Origin: Effrenium voratum
Lineage: Eukaryota; Sar; Dinophyceae; Suessiales; Symbiodiniaceae
Assembly: GCA_963377175.1 (NCBI GenBank)
Contig: CAUJNA010003319.1
Location: forward strand, 411,001-475,000
DNA: 64,000 bases
Direction of reading: 5' to 3'
Part shown: positions 25,641 through 37,106 of the stretch, piece by piece
How positions within the stretch are numbered: position 1 is the stretch's first letter
Layout of the letters: each line of letters starts with the position of its first letter
The notes under the pieces: generated by a model
The model's database searches: none
Seen by the model: only the letters and a program-made list of their open reading frames with translations
Told to the model about the DNA's origin: nothing
Translations under genes and position numbers: made by a program

Positions 25641-28600
25641 CACTCACATACACACACACATCCCCACCCACATGGAAACCACACATGAACAACAAGGCAA
25701 GCTGTTTCTTTCAGCAAACAATCATGCTGCAGGAAAGCCCTTGCACATTGTAAAGTCAGGAAGCATCAGCTTTTTGATTCGAGGCGGGTTTCTTTGTTGC
25801 ATCGCTTTGCCAGGTTGAAACTCAAGACATCTTGAGACCTCACACGTGTCAAACGCCGCCTCTCTCTCAGCTGCATGCGTCCAAACTGACTTGTTTCATC
25901 ATTCAGATTAGTTCAATTCAAAGCAAGGTTAACATCGTACACATGCACACACACACATCGTCTACAGTTGGCTGGTTTCTGCGTCCGTTTGCGGGTTTCT
26001 GCATCGCTGCACGGCTTCTTCCGCTACTCTGGTTTGGCAAAATCAATAAATGAATCAGGAATGCCCACACTAAACAATAACACGAAACTTCATCATGAGA
26101 AAGCTCATTCTATCCCCGAATCGATGACCTCGGTATTTCTACGTCTCTGGAATCAAGTGCTCCGGACACCTTGCCTTCTGCACGCTGAGGTTGGCCAAGA
26201 AGCCCCCCTTTTTCAGGAGCTTCCTGAAAAGGCGCTTGAGGCCCCATTTTGGCTGTCCAATATCCTAAAGAAATGGCCATGCACACCAACAGCTAAGTGT
26301 GTTGTGTTGTATAAGTTCGTTGTGTGTCTACGTGTGTGTAAGTCTGCTTCGTTTGCCTTGCTTTAAAAAACAAGAAGTAAATGGTATGGCCTTCTCCCTG
26401 TCTGCCCCGGTTGCTCAGGAACTAAACAACCCAGTTTCTATGTAGTTGTAGCCCCCCATGCTCGACAAGTAGGGTGCTTACTCATCCGTCCTCGGCACCC
26501 CGCGGAGGGACTTCCAGCGGACCAAGCCAGGCGTAATCGCCTGCACATCGACGAGGATGCCTGGCGCTGACAGGCATACACATGGCAAACTTTGCCGAAA
26601 GGCTTTCTCGGACATCCTCCGTTTCGCATGGAATGGCTTGAGTGCTATGAACCCTAACGAGATCACCCCAGCCATCATCTGCCGCACACAAGAAACAACT
26701 GGTGTGAAGCAGAACGACCAGTCTGTGGGCACAATTCCTACAACGTACACGTTTGACAACCAGAAGGCACTGTGGGAGTTGATGAAAAGAAGCGGCTCCC
26801 CTGCAACTGGGCAGGGACATCTTAGGTCTTTGAACAAATGCACTACTACAAGATGACTTTCACCAGAACCATTCCATGGTGAAGCTCTGCCAAAGGATCT
26901 TTAATCCACGCATCAGCTGTTCACAGCGCGCAACACGGTGAATCTAGAAAAGGCTTTTTGGATCAGGCCGAAGAATCTTGCAGGTAGCGCTGCCAAAGCG
27001 CTGAACTCGCAAGGGGCCTCATTCTACACCCCAATTGGAGGAACAAGAGGACACTCCCCTCAAACAAACAAAAACAAAAACGACCATACCTGCCAAACAG
27101 CTTCAATCACAACGTTGTCAGAGGTTCTTGCCCAGGCCTAGTACGATTGAACAGGTCCTGCAAAACACCCGGCAATGCGCTGAGAGATGCTGAGAGAGCC
27201 CTCTGATGCATTTCCGAGAGTAATCATGCTGCGGGGAGCACGTCAAGTTTCGGCTCACAACGAGGTCACCGGGCAGCCTTCGCTTCTAATCAGGCGTAAC
27301 GGCGTATTGGTAATGCATATGGTCATTTGATCTTGCCGATCCCAGCGCCTTCTTACAAACATGATCTTGGCCCACCACATCCAAAATGTGCTTTCCCATA
27401 CTTGTGCTGCTTTTGCCGAGGTGAGCAGGTTCAATGTACTTGAAAGGCCCTCAAAACAAGGAGGGAAATCAGCCGTTCAAGCAGGAACTGGAAGCTGTCC
27501 CTCTTCGCCTTCAAACCGAAGTTGCAACCGGAATTGTGGTTCAGTTCCAAAGTATGAATGGCAACATAGGATTGACACTTCCTGTGCAAAATATCCGGGC
27601 CGGCCAGAAGTCCCGATACATTGATAGTTTACTAACTTCTGTCCATCCCAAAAATTGGAGAAAACTGCAATCTCCGCGAATCAGTTTTGTCCGGTCCTCC
27701 AGCACGCTCGAACCAAAAAAGACAGTGCTCCCAAAAGGAAAGAACCATATACAAAGTCACCCCAGTACCTGCGTGGCCCCTTGCCCCATACATGCTGCAA
27801 CTGGTTGGCTCACGTTGATTCGTGCTGCTCGGCAAAAACACGCATCAGTCAAAATCAATGAAACACAAAAGCAGTTGTTTTCAAAACATGCAACTCTTGA
27901 AATATCATATATCCTTAATATATGCTTGACAGCGATAGTTGAAGGAGGCCACATGTTGTAACCCACATTATAGTCTGACCTCCCTCAAATTGATGCGGGT
28001 CCCATCTCCAGTTCTAAAGTAGCATTTCCAGCTTCGGGAAAGCAGTGCCTCCTGATTGTTGCGAGGAGCACTTCTGCCTTCTTCTCTCAAATTAGGTCTT
28101 GGGCACCTTGCTGACCTTTGGGGGGGTCCTCATCAGATCTCAACATGAAAACAAGCACAGCTGCTGGTTGCATGTCAGCGAATGGGGGGCTGTCAAGCTC
28201 GAAGCCAGAATAAATCCCAGGCCGGAGGGAGTACTGCAAGCAATGCAAGCACATTGGGCGTGGCCCCGCCTGACCGGATGACCTTGATGATCTGTCCCTC
28301 ATAGTATGCGGCTCGTGTGAGCTCGCTCCTTGGCTTGGACCGATGGACCTTCCAGCTTTCCTTTAACATGATTCAAAAAGAATCCCCTGTCAAACTTGAC
28401 TCGTGCCTCGGGTTAATCACATTGCGTCAAACTGGTGGGGGACTCCACATTGACAGCTCCATGCCAGCCTCCTCCTGGCTGAGGCCGGCTGAGGACCCTA
28501 CGCGACTGCTCACTGCCAAGCTTCAATTGCACCCGTTCCTTCTTCTGCACTTGCGGGGCAGGTTCCTCCGCGCGCGCGGCAAGCATCCGAACCATCTGCA

Positions 28601-28930
28601 AACCCAGCTGTTCACCCATGGAGCAGAGAAACGCGCTAAATCTACATGCTACATGCCAGAGAAAAGGGTGTCTTCAAGTTCATCTGTGCTTAAGTCCTAA
28701 TTCCTGTCATGCAGGAAAATCGCCAGTCTGGAGTCTATAATTTTTGATGGACATGACACCAGCAGAGAAGCATTGGCAGGAGGCCAAGCCCGGCGTTCGA
28801 AGCCTCCCGCGGCTTCTGTTGATTTCTTCCTATCCACATCACTAAAGGAAATACAAGCCTTGTTGGCATGCCAATCTCAATTGTACACTTAAGGAGGCTG
28901 CTTCGACTTGAACACACATGTAGCTATACA
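25641..28930. other. 3.3 kb with no certain gene
   Basis: Some stretches look protein-like, such as 26478-26843 on the minus strand and 27434-27640 on the plus strand. They are short, have no domain I recognise, and are open on both strands. (TA)n lies at 28936-28952 just beyond. Confidence 0.35.
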
Positions 28931-29076
28931 TTGATATATATATATATATATATGTGCCATGACCAGATTGATGGCATTGGAGCCGTAAATCAAACAACTG
29001 TATAACAATATTGGAACACTGCAAAGCGCTTGTTGTGCTCATAGACATGGCAAGAGCAAAACAAACAAGCTAAGAG

Positions 29077-29078
<2 letters not shown>

Positions 29079-29146
<68 letters not shown>

Positions 29147-29195
29147 GATCGATCGATCGATCGATAAATCAATCAATCAGTCAGTCAGTCAATCA

Positions 29196-29264
<69 letters not shown>

Positions 29265-29428
29265 CTCAATCAATCAACCAATCAATTAATCAAATCAAAT
29301 CAAATCAAATCAAATCAAATCAATCAAATCAAATCAATCAAATCAATCAAACCAATCAATCAATAAATAAATCAATCAATCAATCAAACAAACAAACAAC
29401 CAAACAAACAAACAAACAAACAAACACA
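29079..29428. repeat. (AATC)n / (AAATC)n / (AAAC)n microsatellite
   Basis: About 350 bp. AATC units lead to a short GATC patch at 29147-29163, AATC again, AAATC pentamers at about 29290-29345, then AAAC units to 29425. Confidence 0.95.
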
Positions 29429-29512
29429 TCGCCGAACACTCGAGGGCTTTCTCCTCTCTAGCTGCCCACAGATCCACACGTGCATGAACGAGCACAAACT
29501 GCATCCAGGTGT

Positions 29513-30066
29513 TCACGTGAGTGGTAATATATGGCAACATGTAAACAGTAAACCAGGATTCAGAAACCTCGTTGCGATCAATAGGAGGGCCCCCTGTTCA
29601 AAATGATCCTGATCTTCTGTTGGCAATCCCCTATCCCCTTGGTTCCGTTCGTCTCCCTCCTCCATTTCCTCCCCGTCGTGCTGCTCCAGCAACGCCCGCA
29701 AGCGAGGGTGCGCCAGGACGGTATCGGAATTGGCTTGGACGGCCCACAGCTTCTGGAGCCTGGGAGTTTTGTAGGACGGCTCCTCCTCTCCATTTCTGTC
29801 ATTGATATGCTTGTGGAACAAAGGGGGGTACATTCTCCCGGGAATTTCTCCTCAATATGGCCCAACATGTAATGTTGAAATGCCCGCCATGCATTCCACA
29901 AAGAAGCTACAAAAGACATGTCAAAGGGTTCCTGGGTAAGCGGCATTTCCTTGAGAGTAAGGGAGAGCCAGCAAAACCGCAGGAAACTGAAATACCCCCC
30001 CGACAGTGCTTCTATGGTGGTTCCTGAAGGCGTAAGCATCACAGGCCAACTGCAATGTTTCACCAA
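29513..30066 (-). pseudogene. Frameshifted coding remnant of unknown family
   Basis: Two overlapping minus-strand frames read as one continuous natural-looking protein. The first (30066 down to about 29835) ends in a helical, Trp/Phe-rich segment. The second (from about 29833 to 29513) continues with an acidic Glu/Asp-rich segment. The switch falls at about 29830-29840 next to a run of six G (29824-29829), a typical indel site. After the switch the first frame loses protein-like composition. I do not recognise the family. An intron boundary instead of an indel is possible. Confidence 0.35.
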
Positions 30067-33000
30067 ACCTGGATGTTTGAAGATGGGACCTGCTGACAGC
30101 GTTGAGTGTTGAGTGTCAACAAACAGAAGGCGTTGGCTGTGTGAGTCCGGAGCATAGAACGACCCCAGTGACCCAATGTCGTTCGAATGTCACTGACAGA
30201 TTGCTGTAGGCTGCTCCTGAGCATCGCTGGGCACAAAGATCTGACTTGAGATCTGTGCATCAGGCTGTTTGTATTTTCCATATACGTCCAAGGCACCCAC
30301 AGCTGTGACCCATGTCTATTTACATCACGATGATCTGTGGTTGTGAGTTGCACACATCATTGAATGAAAGAGGTCTGGCATCTCCCGCACCTGTGGCGCG
30401 AGAATGTCACTGCACAACTCTCACAGGAACCGCCAATGTACTGTACTTCACAATGAACCAAAACCAAAAGGATGGCATGCACTTTCGCAAATTCCGAGCC
30501 AATTGTTTCATGGGTTGGAAGGTTAGGCTTATGGGCGGCAAATGCGGCTGGCGGTATTGATTCTGTCTGCTGTGGCTGTTGACACGGCTCCGTGCAGAAC
30601 GTGATCATACGTGATCCCTTGCAAAGCGAAGCCGGTTTTGGAATGGCCGTGACCTACCCATGCCGACCCAACACCCGCTTTGATCAAGATCGGTTACACT
30701 TGTCCATTCTCATTGTGGTTGGCCATAGCGCCTGCGAGTGCCAGCCTATCATGTCAAAAAAGTCGCAACATGTCTTGCTTTAAAACAAATACATGCGACT
30801 CTGAAGCATCCCCGTTCATCAAACGAAATAATCAAGAGCAAGTGCCTTGATTCCTTGCAGCATGCAACGATTATCTTTGAGGCACCTGATCCTTCGTCAA
30901 AAAATCACAACCACAAGGGCAAAGCCCTTTAGGACAATATTTTCGTCTTGCCAAGGTTGATTTTGTGAGACACTGATCCCATGAGGCTGGCGGGCTTTGA
31001 AGGGTAATCGTTTTGGGTGTGTGCTTACACGGAAAGCAAAGGGACAGCAATCATTCTGGAGGCCATAATTTTCAGACAAACCCATGCTGTGAATCTCAAA
31101 CGGAAATGACCCTCCGAACGGTTGGTTGGCATCAACCCCCATGTAATTAAATGATGTTTAACAAACGGTCCCTACTTGGCTGCTCAACTCGTTAGTCTGT
31201 GATCTCACCATTTAATCCGCTTCCGGCCATGAGAAGATCACCTGAAGTGCCACATCGTCCGAGCCACGACTCAGTTGGTCCACCACGAAGCGAGAGAAGG
31301 TGACTGTCCGAGCAGGCGCCGGCCAAGGAGGGCGGGCCGGCAGCCGCGTATTGATTGGACTCCTGGCAAATATGGGGAGCACCCATGGAAGAGTTGGCCT
31401 CCCAATTCCCAATGGAATCTGACCGGAGGCTCCGGAAAATCAATCTTCTAGTAACAGCGACCTTCTGGTGGGCTCCTTGCTTTTGGGGTGGGAGGGTGTT
31501 CCCCTGCAAATTAGGATGAAACCAAAACCGACGCCCCCCGCAAAGGAGATTCCTCTACAAAAAAAGACTTGTGGCAGGCTGCGGGGCCGGGAGTACCTTT
31601 GAGGGTCGGGCAAAGACTCCCATACCTGAAAGAAACGACACCACGTTCATCAATTTTGATTCTTTCAACATCGTCAGAATTGCATGTATATCTATGTCCA
31701 TGCGTGGATGTACATATGATATTGATACAACATACGCCATATGACATATGGCATGTGGAAGCATGTCCTTCAAGGGGGTGCTCATCCGGTGCTGCATCAG
31801 GGACATGGGACTTCTGCCAAAACAAATCATGATATAGCACCAGAACCAGCCCTCACCAACGCCATTAATCTAAAATAATTAATTTGAGGGAATTTATATT
31901 TCATCAAAATGACTCCTTGGTGTCCTTGAGAACTTCCAACCAATGCAAGCAATCTGACCTGTGATAAGTATCTGCCATACAGACTTCTAAATTTGAAAAA
32001 ACTCCCGAAGAAATGCTCGAATTCCAAGTGGCAATTGTGTGGGGCTGCCCTCGCGTGCAGTCCAGTCAGAATGGTATAACGCCCGCTGATTCCCTCCGCT
32101 ACGTGGACTGAGGAAGTAGTTAACCATAGTTACAATGACAAGCTGTAAGCATCGTTGCAACCATTGCAACCTGGCGACTAAGTGGGTTGGACGTCCAAAA
32201 AGGCACGACTCCCAAGCGTCGGCCTCCACCGCCGGAGGCGCCATCTTGACCTTCCCCAACTGAGCGGTGGAGATCGTTGGCGGAGGGGCAGTCTGGGACC
32301 AGTGCTCGTGATTGGCCCTCGCTCGCCTTGGCGATATTTGGAAGGGAAAGCACGGACAGGAAAACTTCAATCATTGGGTAGGCCTTCTCGCAAGCAAAAC
32401 CAGTCAGTATGCTGCTGGTTTAACGATACAGGCTCCATTCTCCCGCGTCTCCTTAAAACACTTTGGACACGAATCAGCGAATCATCTCAGAAGGATGCAA
32501 AGTGGTTGGCCTGTGACTACTTTCCAAGGACTGACCAACCACTTTGCTCGGGCGCAAGAATGGCAAGATCGAGTCCGAGAGCGACTTCTCCGAGACCCGC
32601 GTGATGCGCCGAGGCGGCGCCTTCCTTAGGAATGTGGACCGGAGCGAGCGGAGCGGGAGGGAAGGCGGAAGGCCGATCCCCTTTCAGAAGGCTGTCTCAA
32701 AGCGGCCCTACCGGTAACAAAAGTGGCCACGTGCGAATCTTTGTTGGGGACTTGGACCGTCTCCCTGGAAATGATTGGTTGTCCAGCAAACTACTCCCCA
32801 CCCTGTGGGAAATCATGCAAATGCAAACATAGGAGACCTTACCTATTTGCTGACTTCCAAGCTGAAAAAGGAGCTCTCCCTGCTTTGGCATATGTTCCCT
32901 ACCTCTTTAAGCCCTTGATCATTTCATAAGCCTACCAACCTCCAAACGCACATGTGACAGGCTCTGGAAAGGGCACACCCCGGCGCGCCAGTCTCGGGTC

Positions 33001-34055
33001 GAGCAGCACTGGCTCCACGTGCTCCGGTGCCACGCGCATTGGCGCGGATGCCGGGGGAGTGGAGTCTTCTCGCTTCATGGCGGCCGAATGAGCAGTCTCG
33101 AGCAACCAAAGCTGCATGAAAGGCGCATGCTCCATGATAAGGGTGCTTTTGGTTGGGCTTGGCACCCTTTTGGGGGTTGCAGCTCAAAGGAGAACCGAAG
33201 ACATCCAAATGCTTTGGGAGTTCCATGTCGTTGGAGAGAACACACACAAAACTCAGTCAATGCACCTGGACAAACTAAAAGCTGACAACAACCTGCGGGC
33301 TCCACATGCAGTGAGTCACGCTGAGCCTCAAAGGGCCTTCCAGCCCCCGAAACGCCAATGGGCTCACCTGCCCCATTCACCCCAAAACTGTCCCACTCCC
33401 GGCCTGCCGTGCTTTTGCATCACACTGGCCTGGAGGAAGACAAGCCTGCCAGAAAGCAAAGCCCTAGAGGTTTTGATATATGTGTGTGGCGCTCCCTTTT
33501 TCAGAATCTTCTTCTTGGACAAACCCATATTTCCTGGACGCGACAACTACCCCCCCCAAATGGGAGATTGAACTTGTTTGAGGGTGGTTTGAGGGTCCAG
33601 GTCTCTGTTTGGCTGGTTTCAACCGTGCCTTTGGGGGGAGGCTGAGTGAGGAAGGCTTCGGCTTAGAGCGGTCTACGTTTCAAAGCCGCTTCACACCCGT
33701 CAAGCTGCCACGCTTTGCCACGTGCCTGCCACTTCTGCCTGGCCACAAGCGCTGGGCTCGCCAAGTACCTTTGAGGAAAAGCGCTTGCAGCCCCTTCATG
33801 TCATAGTGATTGCTTTTTCCTTTTTGCTGGTGGTTTTGGGACCTTCGCTCCAAACTGGGCGGCCATTTATTGGGCTGCAGCCCTCTTTTGGCAAATGAGC
33901 TCAACTCGCCCTGGCAGATAGAAACATCTGAGCAACTTACTGCAAGGCACTAACTGGAAATAAGAAAGGCTCAAACAACAATAAACAAACAGCAACAGCA
34001 ACCGCACGAGAAACAGCATCACAAACAGGATTTAGTGAGCAACACCATAAGGGCA
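30067..34055. other. 4 kb with no certain gene
   Basis: Short protein-like patches occur, for example 30897-31142 and 31212-31412 on the minus strand and 32312-32629 on the plus strand. None has a domain I can name, and none is linked to the others by visible splice signals. They may be degraded gene copies or exons. Confidence 0.35.
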
Positions 34056-34061
34056 ACGGCA

Positions 34062-34400
34062 ATATGAAGCACATCCACAATAGCCCACCCAACAGCCCAC
34101 CCAACAGCCACCCAACAGCCCAACAGCGAACTAACCGACCAGCCGAACAGCAAGCCAGTCAATCGACCCAACGACCAACCAACCAAACAAATAACCAACC
34201 AGCAAGCCAGCGAGACAGCCAGCCAGCATGCCAGCATGCCATCCAGCAAACCAACCATCCAAGCATCCAACCAACAGAACAAATCACCGCGCGACCGACC
34301 AAATAACAAAGCAACTGACCAAATGGCAGGCCAACCAACCAACCAATCAAACCAACAAACCACCTCTGGTTCGGTTGGTTGGCTAGTTTGGTCGGTTGGT
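34062..34400. repeat. Degenerate CCAA/CAGC tetranucleotide block
   Basis: Imperfect CCAA, CAGC and ACCA units. At 34378-34415 the complementary GGTTGGT phase appears, so the end of the block can pair with its beginning. Confidence 0.85.
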
Positions 34401-34770
34401 TGGTCGGTCGGTCCTTTGTCGGCAAGTTGCTTGACAAGGGGTATAGAGGTAGCGCGCATGCAGCCCGAGCAAATAAACAAGAAAAACAACCCCCGTGACA
34501 AAGTTGAAAGCTTGTTTCGGACCTAACAATGACCTAACAAAGATGAAGCGAGGGCCATCTCTTAAACAACCTGGGCGTGCCGCCCGATCCCGACTCACCC
34601 CCGGCCCCTCATGCCAGCCTGGCAGCCCCAGGCCGGGCAAAACTGCCATGGGGTAACAAAGGCATATTGACGCCCCCGCAAAAGGTCCGAAGCCCTTTTT
34701 AGACGATCCTCAATCTGCTTGATCTGGTGCGAAAGCTATCAATATTTATGCACTCAAAAACATGTGTATA

Positions 34771-34888
34771 CATGGATGGATGGATGGATGGATGGATGGA
34801 TGGATGGATGGAAGGATGGATGGCTGGATGGATGGATGGTTGGACGGACGGACGGACGGACGGATGGATGGATGGATGGATGGATGGG
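34771..34888. repeat. (GGAT)n microsatellite with GGAC core
   Basis: About 118 bp of GGAT units with four or five GGAC units near 34841-34861. Confidence 0.95.
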
Positions 34889-36059
34889 AGGTAAGCAGGT
34901 GGGTAGATTCTCGCTGATACGCGTATGTGCTGTATGTGATATATGTATATAGATTCGTAAATATGTATGCATTTATGTTAGTACACATGTACATACGTCT
35001 CACAGTCCAAACTCGTCGTGTGGGCGATGGTCACGGTGCCCGGAATGAAAGCCCATATGATCCGTTGCCTGGAACCCTAATGGAGGATTGATAAAGACCC
35101 TGTCGGCCCAAATTTGGATATATTCCAAATGTATGTTTTTCAGATTCGGCGCCGTGCTTAGTCGACTCCAAAGCATGTAGTAATTTTTGAGGAGAACCAA
35201 GATACATTTTTGTATGTGTCCAAATAGTGGTACCCCAAATAGCTGTGGCGTTCCTTTTGGTTTCCCTTTACACTGGGAAAGCTACGCACCCATTTGCATG
35301 TCCGTGGGTGCATTTTACACAACCCCGGGCAGCATTTCACTTACCATCCTTGATGACGAGCGATCTCCTTCCAATGGATGCCTTGCAACACCAGGAAATC
35401 TGGGTCGGGCAACAAGTGTTGAAACCACCGAACCCTGGCACTCTAAGGAAAGCCAACAAAAGGGTGGTTGAAGACGTTCATGTGGTTTGAACATGTTTAC
35501 TGTGTTGTGTTGATCCCTTGCTCAGGGTTGCGTCACTGATCTCTCTGAAACTGTGAAAGTCTCAAAGTTCAAGGAACCGTATGGCCGTTTAACCAAGTCA
35601 ATGTCTGGGCCAGCCGCAACCCCTCCTCCGTGGACATACAAGTACGCGAAGGAGAGGTCCGCTTCTTCTGGTGGATGGTGTGACTATCTTCAAGCTCATA
35701 GCTGGGCTCGAGGAAGGTACCTCGAGCAAAATCCACGCCCATCCAGGCACCAGTTGGGTGGATGAAACCGGAACCCTATGAATACTATGTGCGGGAAGTT
35801 GTCCGTGGGGCCTGTGCTAGGCTCATCCCAGGCTTGTCTGGGGATAGCCCGCCCCGAAGCCCTCCTTGGAAGTCCATAAGGTTGATTCCGGGCGGCGCGG
35901 AAGGAACATCAAAACATATCAGAGGTCACCTCCTAAAGTAAAGGCAAAAACTGAACACTCTGAAGGGAAGCCAAAACTGGGGGTTGATTCATAACCATGA
36001 CGGCCGACTCAAATGGGGCAACCCACGGAATGGGTAGTTTTCTGCCTTTGGCTTGCTTC
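34889..36059. other. Host DNA left of the retrotransposon, no certain gene
   Basis: A minus-strand patch at 35000-35200 and another at 35158-35340 are protein-like but short and unrecognised. The retrotransposon is inserted at the right edge of this stretch. Confidence 0.35.
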
Positions 36060-36064
36060 CTTTT
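36060..36064. repeat. Target site duplication, left copy (CTTTT)
   Basis: CTTTT directly precedes the TG of the left LTR and recurs directly after the CA of the right LTR. A length of 5 bp is usual for Ty1/copia elements. Confidence 0.9.
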
Positions 36065-36465
36065 TGCGGTTTTGGGCGAACACGAAGTAGCCCAGGGAAT
36101 CAAAGAGGTACACGTGGTTCACGAAGTACCAAAAGAACCCAGTCCCAATGCACAATGTAGAAGGTGCCGGTGACCAGATTGTGGGAGTGACAGTTCATGA
36201 AGATCAAGTTTGGGGAGGTTGGGAAATAGGTTGAAGAAGGGAAGTTTGTGTCCAAGCCCAGGACGATCACGCAGAGATCCTCCGCCCACCTCCCAGTGCC
36301 TAACCACGGCGACGTCAGGAGCCTTTTCCCGACGGCGAAGCAGTCAGCCGCACTATGGCTGGCGCAAAAAGAATCCGTGACCCCCCTGACGGGAGGGCAA
36401 AACTTGAGCCAAACGGCCATTCGGCCGTTTTGCCACATGATGAAACAACACGTGAACAAAACACA
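36065..36465 (-). repeat. 3' LTR (left end on the plus strand)
   Basis: Identical to 59237-59637 except C at 36196 against A at 59368. On the transcribed strand it starts TGTGTTTTG and ends AACCGCA. It contains a perfect 8-bp hairpin, AAACGGCC/GGCCGTTT with loop ATTC (36411-36430), overlapping an 11-nt match to the end of the dinoflagellate spliced leader (36403-36413). A 100-odd-codon frame is open across most of it on the minus strand. Confidence 0.97.
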
Positions 36466-36474
36466 CCCCCCTCA
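36466..36474 (-). other. Polypurine tract
   Basis: On the transcribed strand ATGAGGGGGG ends directly against the TG of the 3' LTR. This is where second-strand priming is expected in LTR elements. Position and composition fit. The priming function is inferred. Confidence 0.85.
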
Positions 36475-37106
36475 TCCGATATCTGGACGAGAGAAAGGAT
36501 GCGAGACAGTTGAGTTCACGACGAAAGGGACCAACCAAAAATGCCGGTGTCAACTCAGAGGTGAGCCAAACGGCATCACCTGGGCCCCAGTTAAAATCCC
36601 GCCACCACCCCGAATTATCGGGGCGACAGGATTATTTGACGAGTGGACCACATGAGTGAACAAAGACATATTGGAGGAACCAGACGAAGATTCCTCTCGT
36701 GCCGTTCATGCGTTGTCATAGGACGACACCATGCGGAGGGGGACCCTATCTGGATCACCGCGCCTCACTGCACGCCGTGGAGTGGTTGGAAGAGTAGTCG
36801 AGTTGGGAGGAAATTAGAAACGGAAGTTCCGAAATTGGTGTGAAAATATCCGGCTACGGCCGGCCCGGCACTTCTAGTGCGGTCACAGCCTCACACAGGA
36901 TCGCCAGGGGAACCGTCTCCGGCGCGCACGGCAGCAGTGCGGGAGGGACATGAGCAACGCCGGATCAGCGGTACAGTACAGGGCAATGGAGACCATCACC
37001 CCCAGCAGCGCCGCATGGGCGAGAGGAGGACCGGCGCGGTCGCGTTTTTCGGCGACACACGTACTATCCTCGCCCTTCTAAGGCGGATGCTGATTGCGGT
37101 ACCCGC
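36475..37106 (-). other. Non-coding 3' region of the retrotransposon
   Basis: About 630 bp between the stop of ORF D and the purine tract. Only short frames. Presumably 3' untranslated sequence. Confidence 0.6.
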
